Shown here: positions 35,296-44,441 of the stretch, one piece after another
Layout of the letters: every line of letters begins with the position of its first letter
Numbering within the stretch: the stretch's first letter is position 1
NCBI RefSeq assembly: GCF_009650995.1
Contig: NZ_WHVV01000004.1
Span: forward strand, 186,001-250,000
Origin: Sporosarcina cascadiensis
GTDB lineage: Bacteria > Bacillota > Bacilli > Bacillales_A > Planococcaceae
Length of the DNA stretch: 64,000 bases
Reading direction: 5' to 3'
The notes under the pieces: model-generated
Told to the model about the DNA's origin: nothing
The model's input: the letters and a program-made list of their open reading frames with translations, nothing else
Database searches by the model: none
Made by a program: the position numbers and the translations under genes

Positions 35296-35333
35296 TGCAG
35301 AGAGGAAATAGCTTATCCAGGCTGTTTCCTTTT

Positions 35334-35624
35334 TTAATAAGTTATGGTACTCGGCAGGCGAACACCTAAAGCAACAAGTATCAGCACAATGTCAGCCATA
35401 GCGAGCAGTAAGAAACCGATTCGGAATCCCGTCTTTCTTGTTTTGTGGCGGAAAACTTGCATACCTAAATACGAACCGACTCCCCCGCCGAGTATCGCAA
35501 GAAGCCAAAGATTGCGTTCGGGAACACGCTGCCTTCTTTTCTTCGCCTGATTCTTATCGTAGCCCATCGATGCAAATGCCCAAATAGATAGGATCGCCAT
35601 ATAAATCATCAGTGTCTGTGCCAA
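35334..35624 (-). CDS. ysdA: DUF1294 membrane protein YsdA
   Basis: 96-aa protein with two to three hydrophobic helices and the DUF1294 pattern: SMGYDKNQAKK, RVPERNLWLLAILGGGVGSYLG, QVFRHKTRK. It corresponds to B. subtilis YsdA behind rplT. The start is TTG at 35624 with GGGAGGAG 9 nt upstream; an ATG 42 bp upstream overlaps the operon terminator. Function unknown. Confidence 0.82.
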   Translation of the reverse strand: MAQTLMIYMAILSIWAFASMGYDKNQAKKRRQRVPERNLWLLAILGGGVGSYLGMQVFRHKTRKTGFRIGFLLLAMADIVLILVALGVRLPSTITY

Positions 35625-35644
35625 ATGATTCACTCCTCCCATAC

Positions 35645-35690
35645 GAAAAAACCGCTGTCGTTTCATATAAGAATGAAAACAACAGCGGTA
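35645..35690 (-). terminator. infC-rpmI-rplT operon terminator
   Basis: On the minus strand ACCGCTGT(t)GTTTTCAT pairs with ATGAAAC(g)ACAGCGGT, followed by T6. It separates rplT from ysdA. Confidence 0.9.
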
Positions 35691-35703
35691 ATTTTAGTTC
35701 ATC

Positions 35704-36063
35704 TTATTTTGCAACCGACTTTTTTGCAGTTTCTGCAAGTTGTGCAAATGCTTGTGCATCTGTAACTGCAAGATCTGCAAGCATTTTACGGTTCACATCG
35801 ATGCCAGCTACTTTCAAGCCGTGCATTAATGTGCTGTATGAAAGACCGTTCATACGTGCTGCCGCGTTGATGCGTGTAATCCATAGTTTACGGAAATCAC
35901 GTTTCTTTTGACGACGGTCACGGTATGCATAGTTATAAGATTTCATTACCTGTTGGTTAGCAACCTTATAAAGTCTATGTTTTGAACCAAAGTAGCCTTT
36001 TGCTAGTTTTAATACTTTTTTATGACGCTTGCGCGTGACTGTTCCACCTTTTACGCGTGGCAT
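35704..36063 (-). CDS. rplT: 50S ribosomal protein L20
   Basis: 119 aa, the standard length. N-terminal basic tail [20 protein letters not shown] and the globular part containing [17 protein letters not shown] are typical. L20 binds 23S rRNA during early assembly and also represses its own operon by binding the infC leader; the leader found at 36879-37140 fits this. Last gene of infC-rpmI-rplT. Confidence 0.98.
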   Translation of the reverse strand: MPRVKGGTVTRKRHKKVLKLAKGYFGSKHRLYKVANQQVMKSYNYAYRDRRQKKRDFRKLWITRINAAARMNGLSYSTLMHGLKVAGIDVNRKMLADLAVTDAQAFAQLAETAKKSVAK

Positions 36064-36132
36064 AGTGCATTACCTCCTGCTTATCCTGTAAGTGTGTGTT
36101 GATAGAATTCGTTGCCGAGTTTTCTACCGATA

Positions 36133-36333
36133 TTACTTCATGTTTGTTAGCATTTCACGAATACGCTTGTAATCGCCTGAAGAAACTAGTGAAGACTTAC
36201 GTAGGTGACGTTTAGCCTTCGTAGATTTGTTAGCAAAAAGGTGACTTGTGTAAGCACGGCCACGCTTTAATTTACCAGATCCAGTTCTTTTGAAACGTTT
36301 CGCGGAACCGCGGTGAGTTTTCATTTTTGGCAT
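36133..36333 (-). CDS. rpmI: 50S ribosomal protein L35
   Basis: 66 aa, standard length; [20 protein letters not shown] and the C-terminal [13 protein letters not shown] are L35 hallmarks. It lies between infC and rplT with AGGAGG before the ATG. Confidence 0.98.
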   Translation of the reverse strand: MPKMKTHRGSAKRFKRTGSGKLKRGRAYTSHLFANKSTKAKRHLRKSSLVSSGDYKRIREMLTNMK

Positions 36334-36359
36334 GTTCTGTTCCTCCTAAATTGTTCGTG

Positions 36360-36878
36360 TTACTGTTTTTCGGCAAGCGGTGCAAGTATTAAGAACATGC
36401 TCCGGCCTTCCATTTTCGGCTTAACTTCAACAGTTGCGACTTCTTTGCAGGCTTCTGCAAAGCGATCGAGCACTCGTTGTCCGATTTCTTTGTGCGTAAT
36501 TGCACGTCCACGGAAACGAATAGAAGCTTTTACCTTATCCCCGTGTTCCAGGAATTTAACTCCATTGCGAAGTTTCGTCTGGAAATCGTGTTCATCAATT
36601 GTCGGGCTAAGCCGAACTTCTTTCATATTGATGATCTTCTGATTTTTACGAACTTCACGCTCTTTCTTTTGCTGTTCGAACTTGAACTTTCCATAGTCCA
36701 TAACACGAGCTACTGGGGGCTTCGCTTGTGGAGCGACAAGAACAAGGTCCAGGTTCACTCGAGCAGCAATTTCTAAAGCTTCATTACGTGTTTTGATACC
36801 GAGTTGTTCACCATTGTGATCAATTAAGCGCAGCTCACGTGCTCGGATACCGTCATTTACGTACATGTCTTTGCTAAT
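36360..36878 (-). CDS. infC: Translation initiation factor IF-3 (ATT start)
   Basis: IF-3 checks start-codon pairing on the 30S subunit. Starting at the ATT at 36878 the protein (172 aa) begins with [14 protein letters not shown], as in Bacillus IF-3. GGAGGTGG lies 9 nt upstream, while the only ATG further up (36914) would add 12 residues unlike the family. Use of the rare AUU codon lets IF-3 repress its own synthesis, a conserved trait of infC. N-domain about 1-75, linker [12 protein letters not shown]-domain about 85-172. Confidence 0.95.
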   Translation of the reverse strand: MSKDMYVNDGIRARELRLIDHNGEQLGIKTRNEALEIAARVNLDLVLVAPQAKPPVARVMDYGKFKFEQQKKEREVRKNQKIINMKEVRLSPTIDEHDFQTKLRNGVKFLEHGDKVKASIRFRGRAITHKEIGQRVLDRFAEACKEVATVEVKPKMEGRSMFLILAPLAEKQ

Positions 36879-37140
36879 AGTAATCCACCTCCGAATATTG
36901 TCTCGTGAATACACGTTTTGGGTATGTCGAAAGACTCGACTTTAGGTTCCCATAGGTCCATCCATTTTACGAAATAAAAAAAGTAGACAAATGATATTTG
37001 TCTACCCGCGTAAGTAATCTATGCAGTTACGCATAGTAATTCACTTATGTGCCAACCTGCCAACAACTTCATTGCGTCGATCAGGTGAGAAGCGGGTAGC
37101 CTCTTCTTATACCACAAACTGTATTCAGTTAACCTTATTT
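36879..37140 (-). promoter_or_regulatory. L20 leader: transcription attenuator of the infC operon
   Basis: The promoter TTGACA (37169-37164) / TAGAGT (37146-37141) has 17-bp spacing. A strong terminator follows, with perfect arms 36983-36992 and 36996-37005 and a U-rich run. An upstream block CTACCCGC (37099-37092) can pair with GCGGGTAG (37009-37002), which overlaps the terminator arm, forming the antiterminator. L20 binding to such a leader favours termination in B. subtilis. The rest of 37170-37300 is AT-rich and shows no gene. Confidence 0.85.
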
Positions 37141-37298
37141 ACTCTATCATGTATTGAACTGAGTGTCAACAACTTGAAATCTCTAAGTTGTTATAAGCAC
37201 TTTTTATGTTTGAAATAATTCAACTTTATAAGTATACCGCATTATTTAAACTTTAGCAACTGTTTTATATAATTCTAACAAATTTACCGCTTCAAGTT

Positions 37299-37331
37299 AA
37301 AACGCGCAGCTATTAATAGCTACGCGTTTTA
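37299..37331 (-). terminator. thrS terminator
   Basis: On the minus strand AAAACGCG(t)AGCTAT pairs with ATAGCT(g)CGCGTTTT. Confidence 0.85.
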
Positions 37332-37352
37332 CTTCAAAAGAGTTCGATTCTC

Positions 37353-39284
37353 TTACTTCTTCACATCTTCTTGAATCAATTCTAAAAACGCATCAAATGA
37401 CATGACTTCCGATTTTTGTTCTCCGTATTTGCGGACGTTCACTTCGCCTGCCTCGACTTCTTTGTCTCCAAGAACAAGCATATAAGGTACTTTTTGAACT
37501 TGTGCTTCACGGATTTTGTAGCCAAGCTTTTCATCACGGCTGTCTACGTCAACTCGGAAACCTGCAAGCGTTAAATTCTCTTTCACTTGCTCGGCGTAAT
37601 CAAAATGCACATCAGGTGATACCGGAATCACTTCTACCTGAACAGGTGCAAGCCAAGTCGGGAATGCTCCTTTATATTCTTCAATTAAGAAGGCAACAAA
37701 ACGTTCCATAGTAGAAACTACGCCGCGGTGAATAACGACCGGACGGTGCTGTTTTCCGTCTTCCCCAATATAAGTCAGATCAAAGCGTTCAGGAAGCAGG
37801 AAGTCCAGCTGTGCAGTAGAAAGAGTCTCTTCCATACCGATTGCTGTCTTAACCTGTACATCAAGCTTCGGTCCGTAGAACGCCGCCTCGCCTTCTACTT
37901 CTGTATATGGAAGTTCTAGCTCATCCATTGCTTCTTTCAGCATAAACTGTGCACGTTCCCACATTTCATCATCATCAAAATATTTCTTTGTATCTTCAGG
38001 GTCCCTGTATGACAGGCGGAATGAATAATCCTTAATGTTGAAGTCTTTATAAACTTCAATAATTAATAAAATTACACGCTTCAACTCTTCTTTAATCTGG
38101 TCTGGACGGACGAAAATATGAGCATCGTTCAACGTCATACCACGTACCCGCTGAAGACCGGAGAGAGCTCCTGACATTTCGTAACGGTGCATTGTTCCGA
38201 GTTCTGCTATGCGGAGCGGCAAGTTACGATAAGAGTGGATGCCATTTTTATAAATCATCATGTGATGCGGGCAGTTCATCGGACGTAAAACCAAATCTTC
38301 GTTATCCATGCTCATTGCCGGGAACATACCGTCCTGATAGTGATCCCAGTGACCTGATGTCTTATACAATTCTACGCTTCCGAGAACCGGAGTGTACACG
38401 TGCTGATAGCCCAGCTTTTCTTCTTTATCTACAATGTAGCGCTCAACAACACGGCGGATCGTTGCGCCTTTTGGCAGCCAGAGCGGCAAGCCCTGTCCGA
38501 CCTTCTGGGAGTTAGTGAATAGATTAAGCTCCTTGCCGATTTTCCGGTGATCCCGTTCTTTCGCTTCTTCTAATAAGTGCAACTGCTCTTTCAGTTCATC
38601 TTTCTTGAAGAACGCTGTACCATAAATACGCTGAAGCATTTTATTGTCTGAGTTCCCTCTCCAATAAGCACCGGCGATACTGAGCAATTTGAATTCTTTC
38701 AGCTTGCCTGTTGACGGTACGTGAATGCCGCGGCACAGGTCAAAAAATTCACCCTGTTCATAGATTGAAACTTGTTCACCTTCAGGAATAGCTTCAAGCA
38801 GTTCAAGCTTGTATTCGTCATCAATTTCTTTAAAACGTTTTTTTGCTTCTTCACGGGAAACGTCATGACGGATAATCGGTAAGTTTTCACCGATAATTCG
38901 CTTCATTTCTTTTTCCAGCTCAGGTAAATCTTCCGCAGTGATTGGCGTCGGTGAATCGATGTCATAATAAAATCCGTTTTGGATAACCGGACCGATTCCC
39001 AGTTTTGCATCCGGGAATTTACGTTTAACAGCCTGTGCTAACAGGTGAGCCGTACTGTGTCGCAGAATTTCCAAAGCCTCATCAGAAGTCGGTGTGACAA
39101 TACTAATCTCCCCGTCTTCATGAATCGGTGTCTTCAAGTCGATCAGCTGATCTCCAATTTTTCCTGCTAGCGCGCTTTTACGCAGCCCCGGGCTGATAGA
39201 TCCAGCTATGTCTTCAGTTGTTGTACCGTTTGGAAACTCTTTTACTGCTCCATCTGGAAATGTTAAATGAATGTTTTCTGCCAT
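37353..39284 (-). CDS. thrS: Threonine-tRNA ligase
   Basis: Charges tRNA-Thr. 643 aa with TGS domain (about 1-65), editing domain ([11 protein letters not shown] around residue 75; about 70-240), class II catalytic core ([13 protein letters not shown], motif 2 [15 protein letters not shown], motif 3 near the [11 protein letters not shown] segment) and a C-terminal anticodon-binding domain. GGGAG lies before the ATG. Expression is under the T-box leader upstream, so it rises when uncharged tRNA-Thr accumulates. Confidence 0.98.
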   Translation of the reverse strand: MAENIHLTFPDGAVKEFPNGTTTEDIAGSISPGLRKSALAGKIGDQLIDLKTPIHEDGEISIVTPTSDEALEILRHSTAHLLAQAVKRKFPDAKLGIGPVIQNGFYYDIDSPTPITAEDLPELEKEMKRIIGENLPIIRHDVSREEAKKRFKEIDDEYKLELLEAIPEGEQVSIYEQGEFFDLCRGIHVPSTGKLKEFKLLSIAGAYWRGNSDNKMLQRIYGTAFFKKDELKEQLHLLEEAKERDHRKIGKELNLFTNSQKVGQGLPLWLPKGATIRRVVERYIVDKEEKLGYQHVYTPVLGSVELYKTSGHWDHYQDGMFPAMSMDNEDLVLRPMNCPHHMMIYKNGIHSYRNLPLRIAELGTMHRYEMSGALSGLQRVRGMTLNDAHIFVRPDQIKEELKRVILLIIEVYKDFNIKDYSFRLSYRDPEDTKKYFDDDEMWERAQFMLKEAMDELELPYTEVEGEAAFYGPKLDVQVKTAIGMEETLSTAQLDFLLPERFDLTYIGEDGKQHRPVVIHRGVVSTMERFVAFLIEEYKGAFPTWLAPVQVEVIPVSPDVHFDYAEQVKENLTLAGFRVDVDSRDEKLGYKIREAQVQKVPYMLVLGDKEVEAGEVNVRKYGEQKSEVMSFDAFLELIQEDVKK

Positions 39285-39592
39285 CTGTATAACTCCCTCT
39301 CCTATTTAAAATTAAAAATTTGAACGCAAAAAAGCCTCATCCCTAAAGGGACGAGGCTTGAGCTCGTGGTTCCACCCTTCTTCCTTCTGTCCGCTAATAC
39401 TCGGAGAGACGAAGCTTTCGATCGGCTAACGGGCCGTTACCGTCATCAGCTACTTGAATTCACTGACGCTGCTCGGAGGCGGTAAATGTAATTTTCTGCC
39501 TGCAAGGGTTTCAGCCGTGCCCCTGCTCTCTGGAAGGTGAAAAATTCAGTATTGTCCTCTTCGATGCATTTCGATAATTTTATATTGAACTG
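39285..39592 (-). promoter_or_regulatory. T-box riboswitch of thrS
   Basis: The conserved T-box core AAGGGTGGAACCACG lies at about 39379-39365 on the minus strand. It is followed by the terminator GCCTC...GAGGC (39357-39334) and a T6 run. The upstream part can form the stem I region; a threonine codon ACC at 39483-39481 is a candidate specifier. UGGA in the core would suit a tRNA with discriminator U (inference). Confidence 0.9.
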
Positions 39593-39598
39593 AGTCAT

Positions 39599-39627
39599 AT
39601 TATAGAAAACTCTGCGTGAAAATGCAA
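39599..39627 (-). promoter_or_regulatory. thrS promoter
   Basis: TTGCAT (39627-39622) and TATAAT (39604-39599) on the minus strand, spacing 17 bp; transcription would begin near 39592 at the head of the T-box leader. Confidence 0.8.
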
Positions 39628-39685
39628 GCATATTTTCTTATTTCTTTCATTTCACAAATTAGCTGGAATTATCCCAGACAGCCGA

Positions 39686-40627
39686 TCAATCACGCCAGCT
39701 TTGCCCGCCCAGCTTGAAAGGCAGGCTGACCATACGTATCCTCTCCATTATTCTCGCGGCTTTAATTGGTTCTTTTTCTCCGCGCTGAGAAGTGGTCAGA
39801 TGATGTTCCAGTTGGTTGTAATCGAAATTGGATGTGAAGAAAACAGGCAGTTTTTCAGCCATACGGTATTGCAGAATCGTACCCAGCACTTCGTCCCGAG
39901 TCCATGTAGACATCGTTTCTGCCCCGATATCATCAAGCATAAGAACAGGCGCTTTTTTAACGAAATTCACTTTTTCATCAAGTGTCTGATTTTGAATAGA
40001 CTGCTTCATTTCGCGCAGAAATTCCGGTACATAGACAACAACCGTCTGTACTTGGCGTGTAGCCAGTTCATTGGCCAAGGCGCCCAAAATAAAAGACTTT
40101 CCGATTCCGAAATCACCATATAAATAAAATCCCCGATCCGGTACTTCCCCTGTCGAATCTATCGTATTCAGGAAATCTTTCGCAGCCCTCATCACCCGTA
40201 CACGACTGTCTTCAGAAATAAAGTCGACATTTGACAGCCGGGCTTCCATAACCTCTTTCGGCATATACATGCTGTTGACCATTTTCGAGACATTTCGACG
40301 TTCATCGTCAAGCTGCTTGGTCGGACAGACAATGTAATCTAAATCAATCAAGCGCTGCGAAATGACTAACTTCGGTTCGAAACCTTTCATAACATTAATA
40401 CAGCCGCCAAGATTTGGGCAGCGGTCGCATTTATGCGAGGCTGTCGTGAATTCATACAGTTTCCCTAAACTGCGGTTCACCACTTCTGTGTTAATCTCAT
40501 CAGCATGTTCGCTTATGAACTGCTGCACTGCAGGATCTTCAAGTACTTCTGTACGCAGTTCATCATATCGCGACGCCAATGAAGGTGCATTCACCACTCG
40601 CTTCATGGCATCCCCAATTCGTTCCAT
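39686..40627 (-). CDS. dnaI: Primosomal protein DnaI (helicase loader)
   Basis: AAA+ ATPase (313 aa) that loads the replicative helicase with DnaB/DnaD. N-terminal helicase-binding domain with zinc cysteines (CDRCPNLGGC near residues 67-76), C-terminal ATPase with Walker A GDFGIGKS, Walker B VLMLDDIG and sensor FFTSNFDY. It directly follows dnaB (1-bp gap), as in B. subtilis. Confidence 0.96.
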   Translation of the reverse strand: MERIGDAMKRVVNAPSLASRYDELRTEVLEDPAVQQFISEHADEINTEVVNRSLGKLYEFTTASHKCDRCPNLGGCINVMKGFEPKLVISQRLIDLDYIVCPTKQLDDERRNVSKMVNSMYMPKEVMEARLSNVDFISEDSRVRVMRAAKDFLNTIDSTGEVPDRGFYLYGDFGIGKSFILGALANELATRQVQTVVVYVPEFLREMKQSIQNQTLDEKVNFVKKAPVLMLDDIGAETMSTWTRDEVLGTILQYRMAEKLPVFFTSNFDYNQLEHHLTTSQRGEKEPIKAARIMERIRMVSLPFKLGGQSWRD

Positions 40628-40628
40628 T

Positions 40629-41996
40629 TTACTTCACCTCGTTTTCTTCTATGCCCAGTTCTTTCATTAATTTGCGGCGTTCTTCTTCTACATCAAAATC
40701 AGCTGGCACTTCCGGATTTTTCTTGTTTTCACTGCGTTTAGAAAACCACTCGGGCACTTGTTCTTCTCTAGTCGTTTTTTGCTTTCTATTCGAAGTCTTT
40801 TTACCTTCCGTTTTCCATGCCAGATACTGATCATGCTCTTCTCTTGATAACCTCATCGCCGTTTTCGCATCCAGCACACCTTTTGAAGCCCAGTGAGAAG
40901 CGATGCGTTCAGCATACCCTTTGGTGATTTTTCCGTCATTACGAATCTTTAAATACTGAAATAGGACATTCACTACTCCCACTGGCAGTTCATGGGTTAT
41001 AATCAGTGTCTCCGCCAATTTAAGATCCACTTCAAAAGGCTCTTTTCCGTTATTCATATCACGCAGCATCTCTTTCGGAGAGATGTTCTCTAAATAATGA
41101 AGGTACTCTTCTTCCTTGCTCATAGCTGACTTTGAAGACTCTTTCGATTTGGTTGTGATGAAAGATGTCTGTAATTTTGGCGGCTTTTTTGAACGGTTCA
41201 TTTTATAAAATTCAGAAGCTGCTCTTTTCAGTCGTTCTTCTGACACTGTATGATTGTCATCCATTGACATCATGACAACACTTTGCATGTCAAGCGGATT
41301 AAGCGAATATAAAAAGGCCAATTTTGCAATCATTTCCTGGGAAATGCTCCGAAGTGAAGTTCTCGGCATCATCTGTTCTGAAAGTCCCGCGTAAAATAAC
41401 TCAAAGTTGAAATCATATTGCTGAAAAGGGATGCCATCCGCTGTTGTTTTGCCTTTAAATTGACTCCCCGCGGTGATTTCTACAGCCTGCTGATCTCCTC
41501 TGGCAGGCTGGAATACATCTAGAAATGTACGGGAAATATCAGTATATTCCTGTTCTTCAATCGTTTCGGCCAGAAATCTGCTGCGCAGCTGACGATAAGG
41601 CTTCTCTCCAATTTTACTGAATAAAAAAGTAGATAACAATGGATCATTGAAATAGGAAGGTGCATCTAAAGGCGGCAGCAATTCATAAAGAAAAGAACGC
41701 GCTTCATTTTCATCGCGTTTCTTATATGTACGAAGCAGCCCGATCGCTTCCAATGAAATTCTTGCTTGAAAAATCCTCTGCAGCGGAAACGAAAGAACAT
41801 TCATCAAATAATAATGGGAATGTTCTTGCGGCTCCTGATTTTCTGCATCTGTCCAAAGCGTCAGAAATAAGCTGACGGCTTCTGAACCGATCAGCGGCTG
41901 ATAAAATAATGTAATCATCTGCCGGTCGTACGCTGAAAAGGGATGCGTCAGCTTCACCCGGAAGGAATCGACAGGCTGCAGTTCTGTGTAAAGCAT
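40629..41996 (-). CDS. dnaB: Replication initiation and membrane attachment protein DnaB
   Basis: Gram-positive primosome protein (455 aa), not the helicase of the same name in E. coli. It cooperates with DnaD and DnaI at oriC. The N-terminal winged-helix region begins HPFSAYDRQMITLFYQPLIG, and a C-terminal DnaD-like region (LPVGVVNVLFQYLKIRNDG; W-SKGV) lies near 315-400, followed by a charged tail. ATG at 41996 with GAAGGAGG 11 nt upstream; a TTG 21 bp earlier is worse placed. Confidence 0.93.
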   Translation of the reverse strand: MLYTELQPVDSFRVKLTHPFSAYDRQMITLFYQPLIGSEAVSLFLTLWTDAENQEPQEHSHYYLMNVLSFPLQRIFQARISLEAIGLLRTYKKRDENEARSFLYELLPPLDAPSYFNDPLLSTFLFSKIGEKPYRQLRSRFLAETIEEQEYTDISRTFLDVFQPARGDQQAVEITAGSQFKGKTTADGIPFQQYDFNFELFYAGLSEQMMPRTSLRSISQEMIAKLAFLYSLNPLDMQSVVMMSMDDNHTVSEERLKRAASEFYKMNRSKKPPKLQTSFITTKSKESSKSAMSKEEEYLHYLENISPKEMLRDMNNGKEPFEVDLKLAETLIITHELPVGVVNVLFQYLKIRNDGKITKGYAERIASHWASKGVLDAKTAMRLSREEHDQYLAWKTEGKKTSNRKQKTTREEQVPEWFSKRSENKKNPEVPADFDVEEERRKLMKELGIEENEVK

Positions 41997-42040
41997 GTTG
42001 ACAATCGCCTCCTTCAACGGTCAGAGAAGGGAAATCATCC

Positions 42041-42508
42041 CTACTCTCGTCGGTCTTTCCTGCTTTGCAAGCGCTGTAATTCATCAATAAAAATCGTGAT
42101 ATCTTTGTAATGCCGGTAGACAGAAGCAAATCTCACATAAGCAACTTCATCCACATCTACAAGACGTTCCATTACCATTTCCCCTACTTGATCAGATTCG
42201 ATTTCGACAACACCCGAGCTTCTTAGCTCTTTTTCTATCGAAACTACAATTTCTTTCAGTTTTTCGACAGGCACTGCACGTTTTTCGCATGCCCGGATTA
42301 AACCACGAAGTAATTTGTCACTGCTGAATTCTTCTCGTGTTGAATCTTTTTTCACTACAATCAACGGGGAATGTTCTACTTTTTCAAATGTCGTGAAACG
42401 ATAACTGCATTTTTCGCACTCACGTCTTCTGCGAATCGATCGGTTTTCTTCCGCCGGACGTGAATCGATCACACGTGTTCCATTGTAATGGCAAGCTGGA
42501 CATAACAT
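42041..42508 (-). CDS. nrdR: Transcriptional repressor NrdR
   Basis: 155 aa, usual length. N-terminal zinc ribbon (CPAC and CEKC pairs) followed by an ATP-cone (residues about 49-139, [19 protein letters not shown]). NrdR senses dATP/ATP and represses ribonucleotide reductase genes. The ATG at 42508 follows GGAGG; the frame extends 19 codons upstream without homology. First gene of nrdR-dnaB-dnaI. Confidence 0.97.
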   Translation of the reverse strand: MLCPACHYNGTRVIDSRPAEENRSIRRRRECEKCSYRFTTFEKVEHSPLIVVKKDSTREEFSSDKLLRGLIRACEKRAVPVEKLKEIVVSIEKELRSSGVVEIESDQVGEMVMERLVDVDEVAYVRFASVYRHYKDITIFIDELQRLQSRKDRRE

Positions 42509-42581
42509 AGTCGGTTCCTCCGCAATCTTATTAGGTAAGTTCATTATAACAGAAACTCTCCGCACAACAATATGAGGACAA

Positions 42582-42613
42582 TGAAAAGCACTTCACCGTT
42601 CAAGGTGAAGTGC
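42582..42613 (-). terminator. gapB terminator
   Basis: GCACTTCACC (42588-42597) and GGTGAAGTGC (42604-42613) form a perfect 10-bp stem; on the minus strand it is followed by TTTTCATT. Confidence 0.88.
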
Positions 42614-42625
42614 GTAGTTGCGCTA

Positions 42626-43648
42626 TTAGGAAATTACTTTATTATTTAATGCAGCTGCTACTTTTCTAGTCAGTTGAACAACCCGTGCCGAGTAGCCCCA
42701 TTCGTTATCATACCAGGCAAGGACTTTGATTTTCCGGTCGCCCATCACCATTGTTGAAAGACCGTCAACTGTCGCAGATTCCGTCGTCGTATTAAAGTCG
42801 ATTGATACAAGTGGTTCTGTTGTGAAGCGAACGATTCCTTTTAAGGATCCGTTGGAAGCTTTTAAAAATGCATTGTTCACTTCTTCGACTGAAACGTCAC
42901 GTTCTACATCCACTACTAAATCTACAAGAGAAACGTTGGGAGTGGGGATACGCAGCGCTAGGCCGTGAATCTTGCCTTCCAATTCTGGAAGCACCAGGGA
43001 CAATGCTTTCGCCGCACCAGTGGAAGTAGGAATAATAGATTCACCACATGAACGAGCACGACGCAAGTCTTTATGTGGGTTATCCAAGTTTTTCTGATCA
43101 TTCGTATAAGCATGTACAGTTGTCATCAAGCCATTGACAATACCGAACTCATCGTTCAATACTTTTGCCACAGGCGCCAGACAGTTTGTTGTACAGCTGG
43201 CATTCGAAATCACACTGTGCTTTTCCACATCTAGTTTGTCATCATTAACGCCAAGTACAATCGTAATATCTTCATTTTTACCAGGTGCTGTCAAGATCAC
43301 TTTTTTAGCGCCCGATTCTAGGTGAAGTGCAGCCTTTTCGCGTGAATTGAAAACACCTGTTGATTCGATCACAATATCAACACCGAGCTCTTTCCACGGC
43401 AATTTTGAAGGATCACGCTGCGTGATCAGCTGTACACGTTTACCGTCTACAATAATTGCATTTTCTTCGGCTTGAATATCGCCGTCAAACACTCCGTGAG
43501 TAGAATCGTATTTTAATAGGTGAGCAATCGTTTCAGCTGGATATGTCGCGTTTACAGCAACTAAATTAACATCGTCTTCCTTGATAATCTGACGGAATAC
43601 CATCCGTCCAATACGGCCGAGTCCGTTAATTGCAATTGTAGTAGTCAT
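42626..43648 (-). CDS. gapB: Glyceraldehyde-3-phosphate dehydrogenase, gluconeogenic GapB type
   Basis: 340 aa. NAD(P)-binding INGLGRIGRMVFR, catalytic Cys in SNASCTTNC, and the C-terminal WYDNEWGYS. The cofactor loop reads NATYP instead of the acidic NDLTD-type sequence of glycolytic GapA, consistent with NADP use as in B. subtilis GapB. The position between nrdR and coaE is that of gapB, and the promoter carries two CcpN operators, supporting a gluconeogenic role repressed during growth on sugars. Confidence 0.95.
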   Translation of the reverse strand: MTTTIAINGLGRIGRMVFRQIIKEDDVNLVAVNATYPAETIAHLLKYDSTHGVFDGDIQAEENAIIVDGKRVQLITQRDPSKLPWKELGVDIVIESTGVFNSREKAALHLESGAKKVILTAPGKNEDITIVLGVNDDKLDVEKHSVISNASCTTNCLAPVAKVLNDEFGIVNGLMTTVHAYTNDQKNLDNPHKDLRRARSCGESIIPTSTGAAKALSLVLPELEGKIHGLALRIPTPNVSLVDLVVDVERDVSVEEVNNAFLKASNGSLKGIVRFTTEPLVSIDFNTTTESATVDGLSTMVMGDRKIKVLAWYDNEWGYSARVVQLTRKVAAALNNKVIS

Positions 43649-43668
43649 GAAAGGGATCCTCCTGCATG

Positions 43669-43711
43669 TATGTTATACTTATTATCTTTTATCGTTAATT
43701 AGTATAACATA
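43669..43711 (-). promoter_or_regulatory. gapB promoter with paired CcpN operators
   Basis: TATGTTATACT (43669-43679) and its exact inverse AGTATAACATA (43701-43711) each match the CcpN consensus TRTGHYATAYW at all 11 positions, 21 bp apart. The minus-strand -10 TATACT (43706-43701) lies within one site; a possible -35 TTGGCT is at 43728-43723 (16-bp spacing). CcpN represses gapB on sugars in B. subtilis. Confidence 0.85.
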
Positions 43712-43838
43712 TATTACGACTAAGCCAACACTATTAGGAGTTTATTTTAAAAAATAAATTTTCTGAACAGTAATTATGTTGAATTTACACGCATTCCGGG
43801 GACACTGCATTTTCTCAATGTGTTATTTCTTGAATCGG

Positions 43839-44429
43839 TTACGCATGCCAACTAGCAAGAATCCTGTTTAATTGCTGCTCTGTTTCTTCTATTGTTCCAT
43901 TGTTATGGATGACTGCATCTGCGCCCTGTTCTTTGATCTCCAAGTCGAGCTGTGATGCGATTCGTGCGTCAGCTTCCTCATCACTCAGCTTGTTACGGGC
44001 CATCAGCCTCTGTTTTTGCAGTTCCTTTCTAACAGAGACCACCAGAATCTTTTCAACATACGAATGTAGTTTACTTTCAAACAACAATGGAATGTCCATA
44101 ATGACCGTTGAGAAGCCCTGTTCTATATATTGTTCTTTTTGTCTGACCATTTCTCCGCGGATAGCGGGATGCATCAATTCATTCAGCCGGCGGCGCTTAT
44201 TCTCATCACCAAATACCACATTTCCAAGCTTCTCGCGATTAAGCGAACCATCTTCCCGAATGACTTCTTTGCCGAACACAGATTGAATTTCATCCAGTAA
44301 ACGGGAACCAGGTTCAACTACTTCACGTGCAATAACATCTGCATCAACAATAGGGTAACCCTTATCACGCAGCATGTTTGCGACCGTACTTTTTCCGCTC
44401 GCAATACTGCCAGTCAGTCCAATGATCAT
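43839..44429 (-). CDS. coaE: Dephospho-CoA kinase
   Basis: Last step of coenzyme A synthesis: phosphorylates the ribose 3'-OH of dephospho-CoA. 196 aa; P-loop GLTGSIASGKST, then IVDADVIAREVV and DIPLLFES are family hallmarks. The ATG at 44429 has AAGGGGTGG upstream; a GTG 9 bp earlier is possible but overlaps that site. It follows mutM by a few bases. Confidence 0.96.
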   Translation of the reverse strand: MIIGLTGSIASGKSTVANMLRDKGYPIVDADVIAREVVEPGSRLLDEIQSVFGKEVIREDGSLNREKLGNVVFGDENKRRRLNELMHPAIRGEMVRQKEQYIEQGFSTVIMDIPLLFESKLHSYVEKILVVSVRKELQKQRLMARNKLSDEEADARIASQLDLEIKEQGADAVIHNNGTIEETEQQLNRILASWHA

Positions 44430-44441
44430 ATCTTCCACCCC

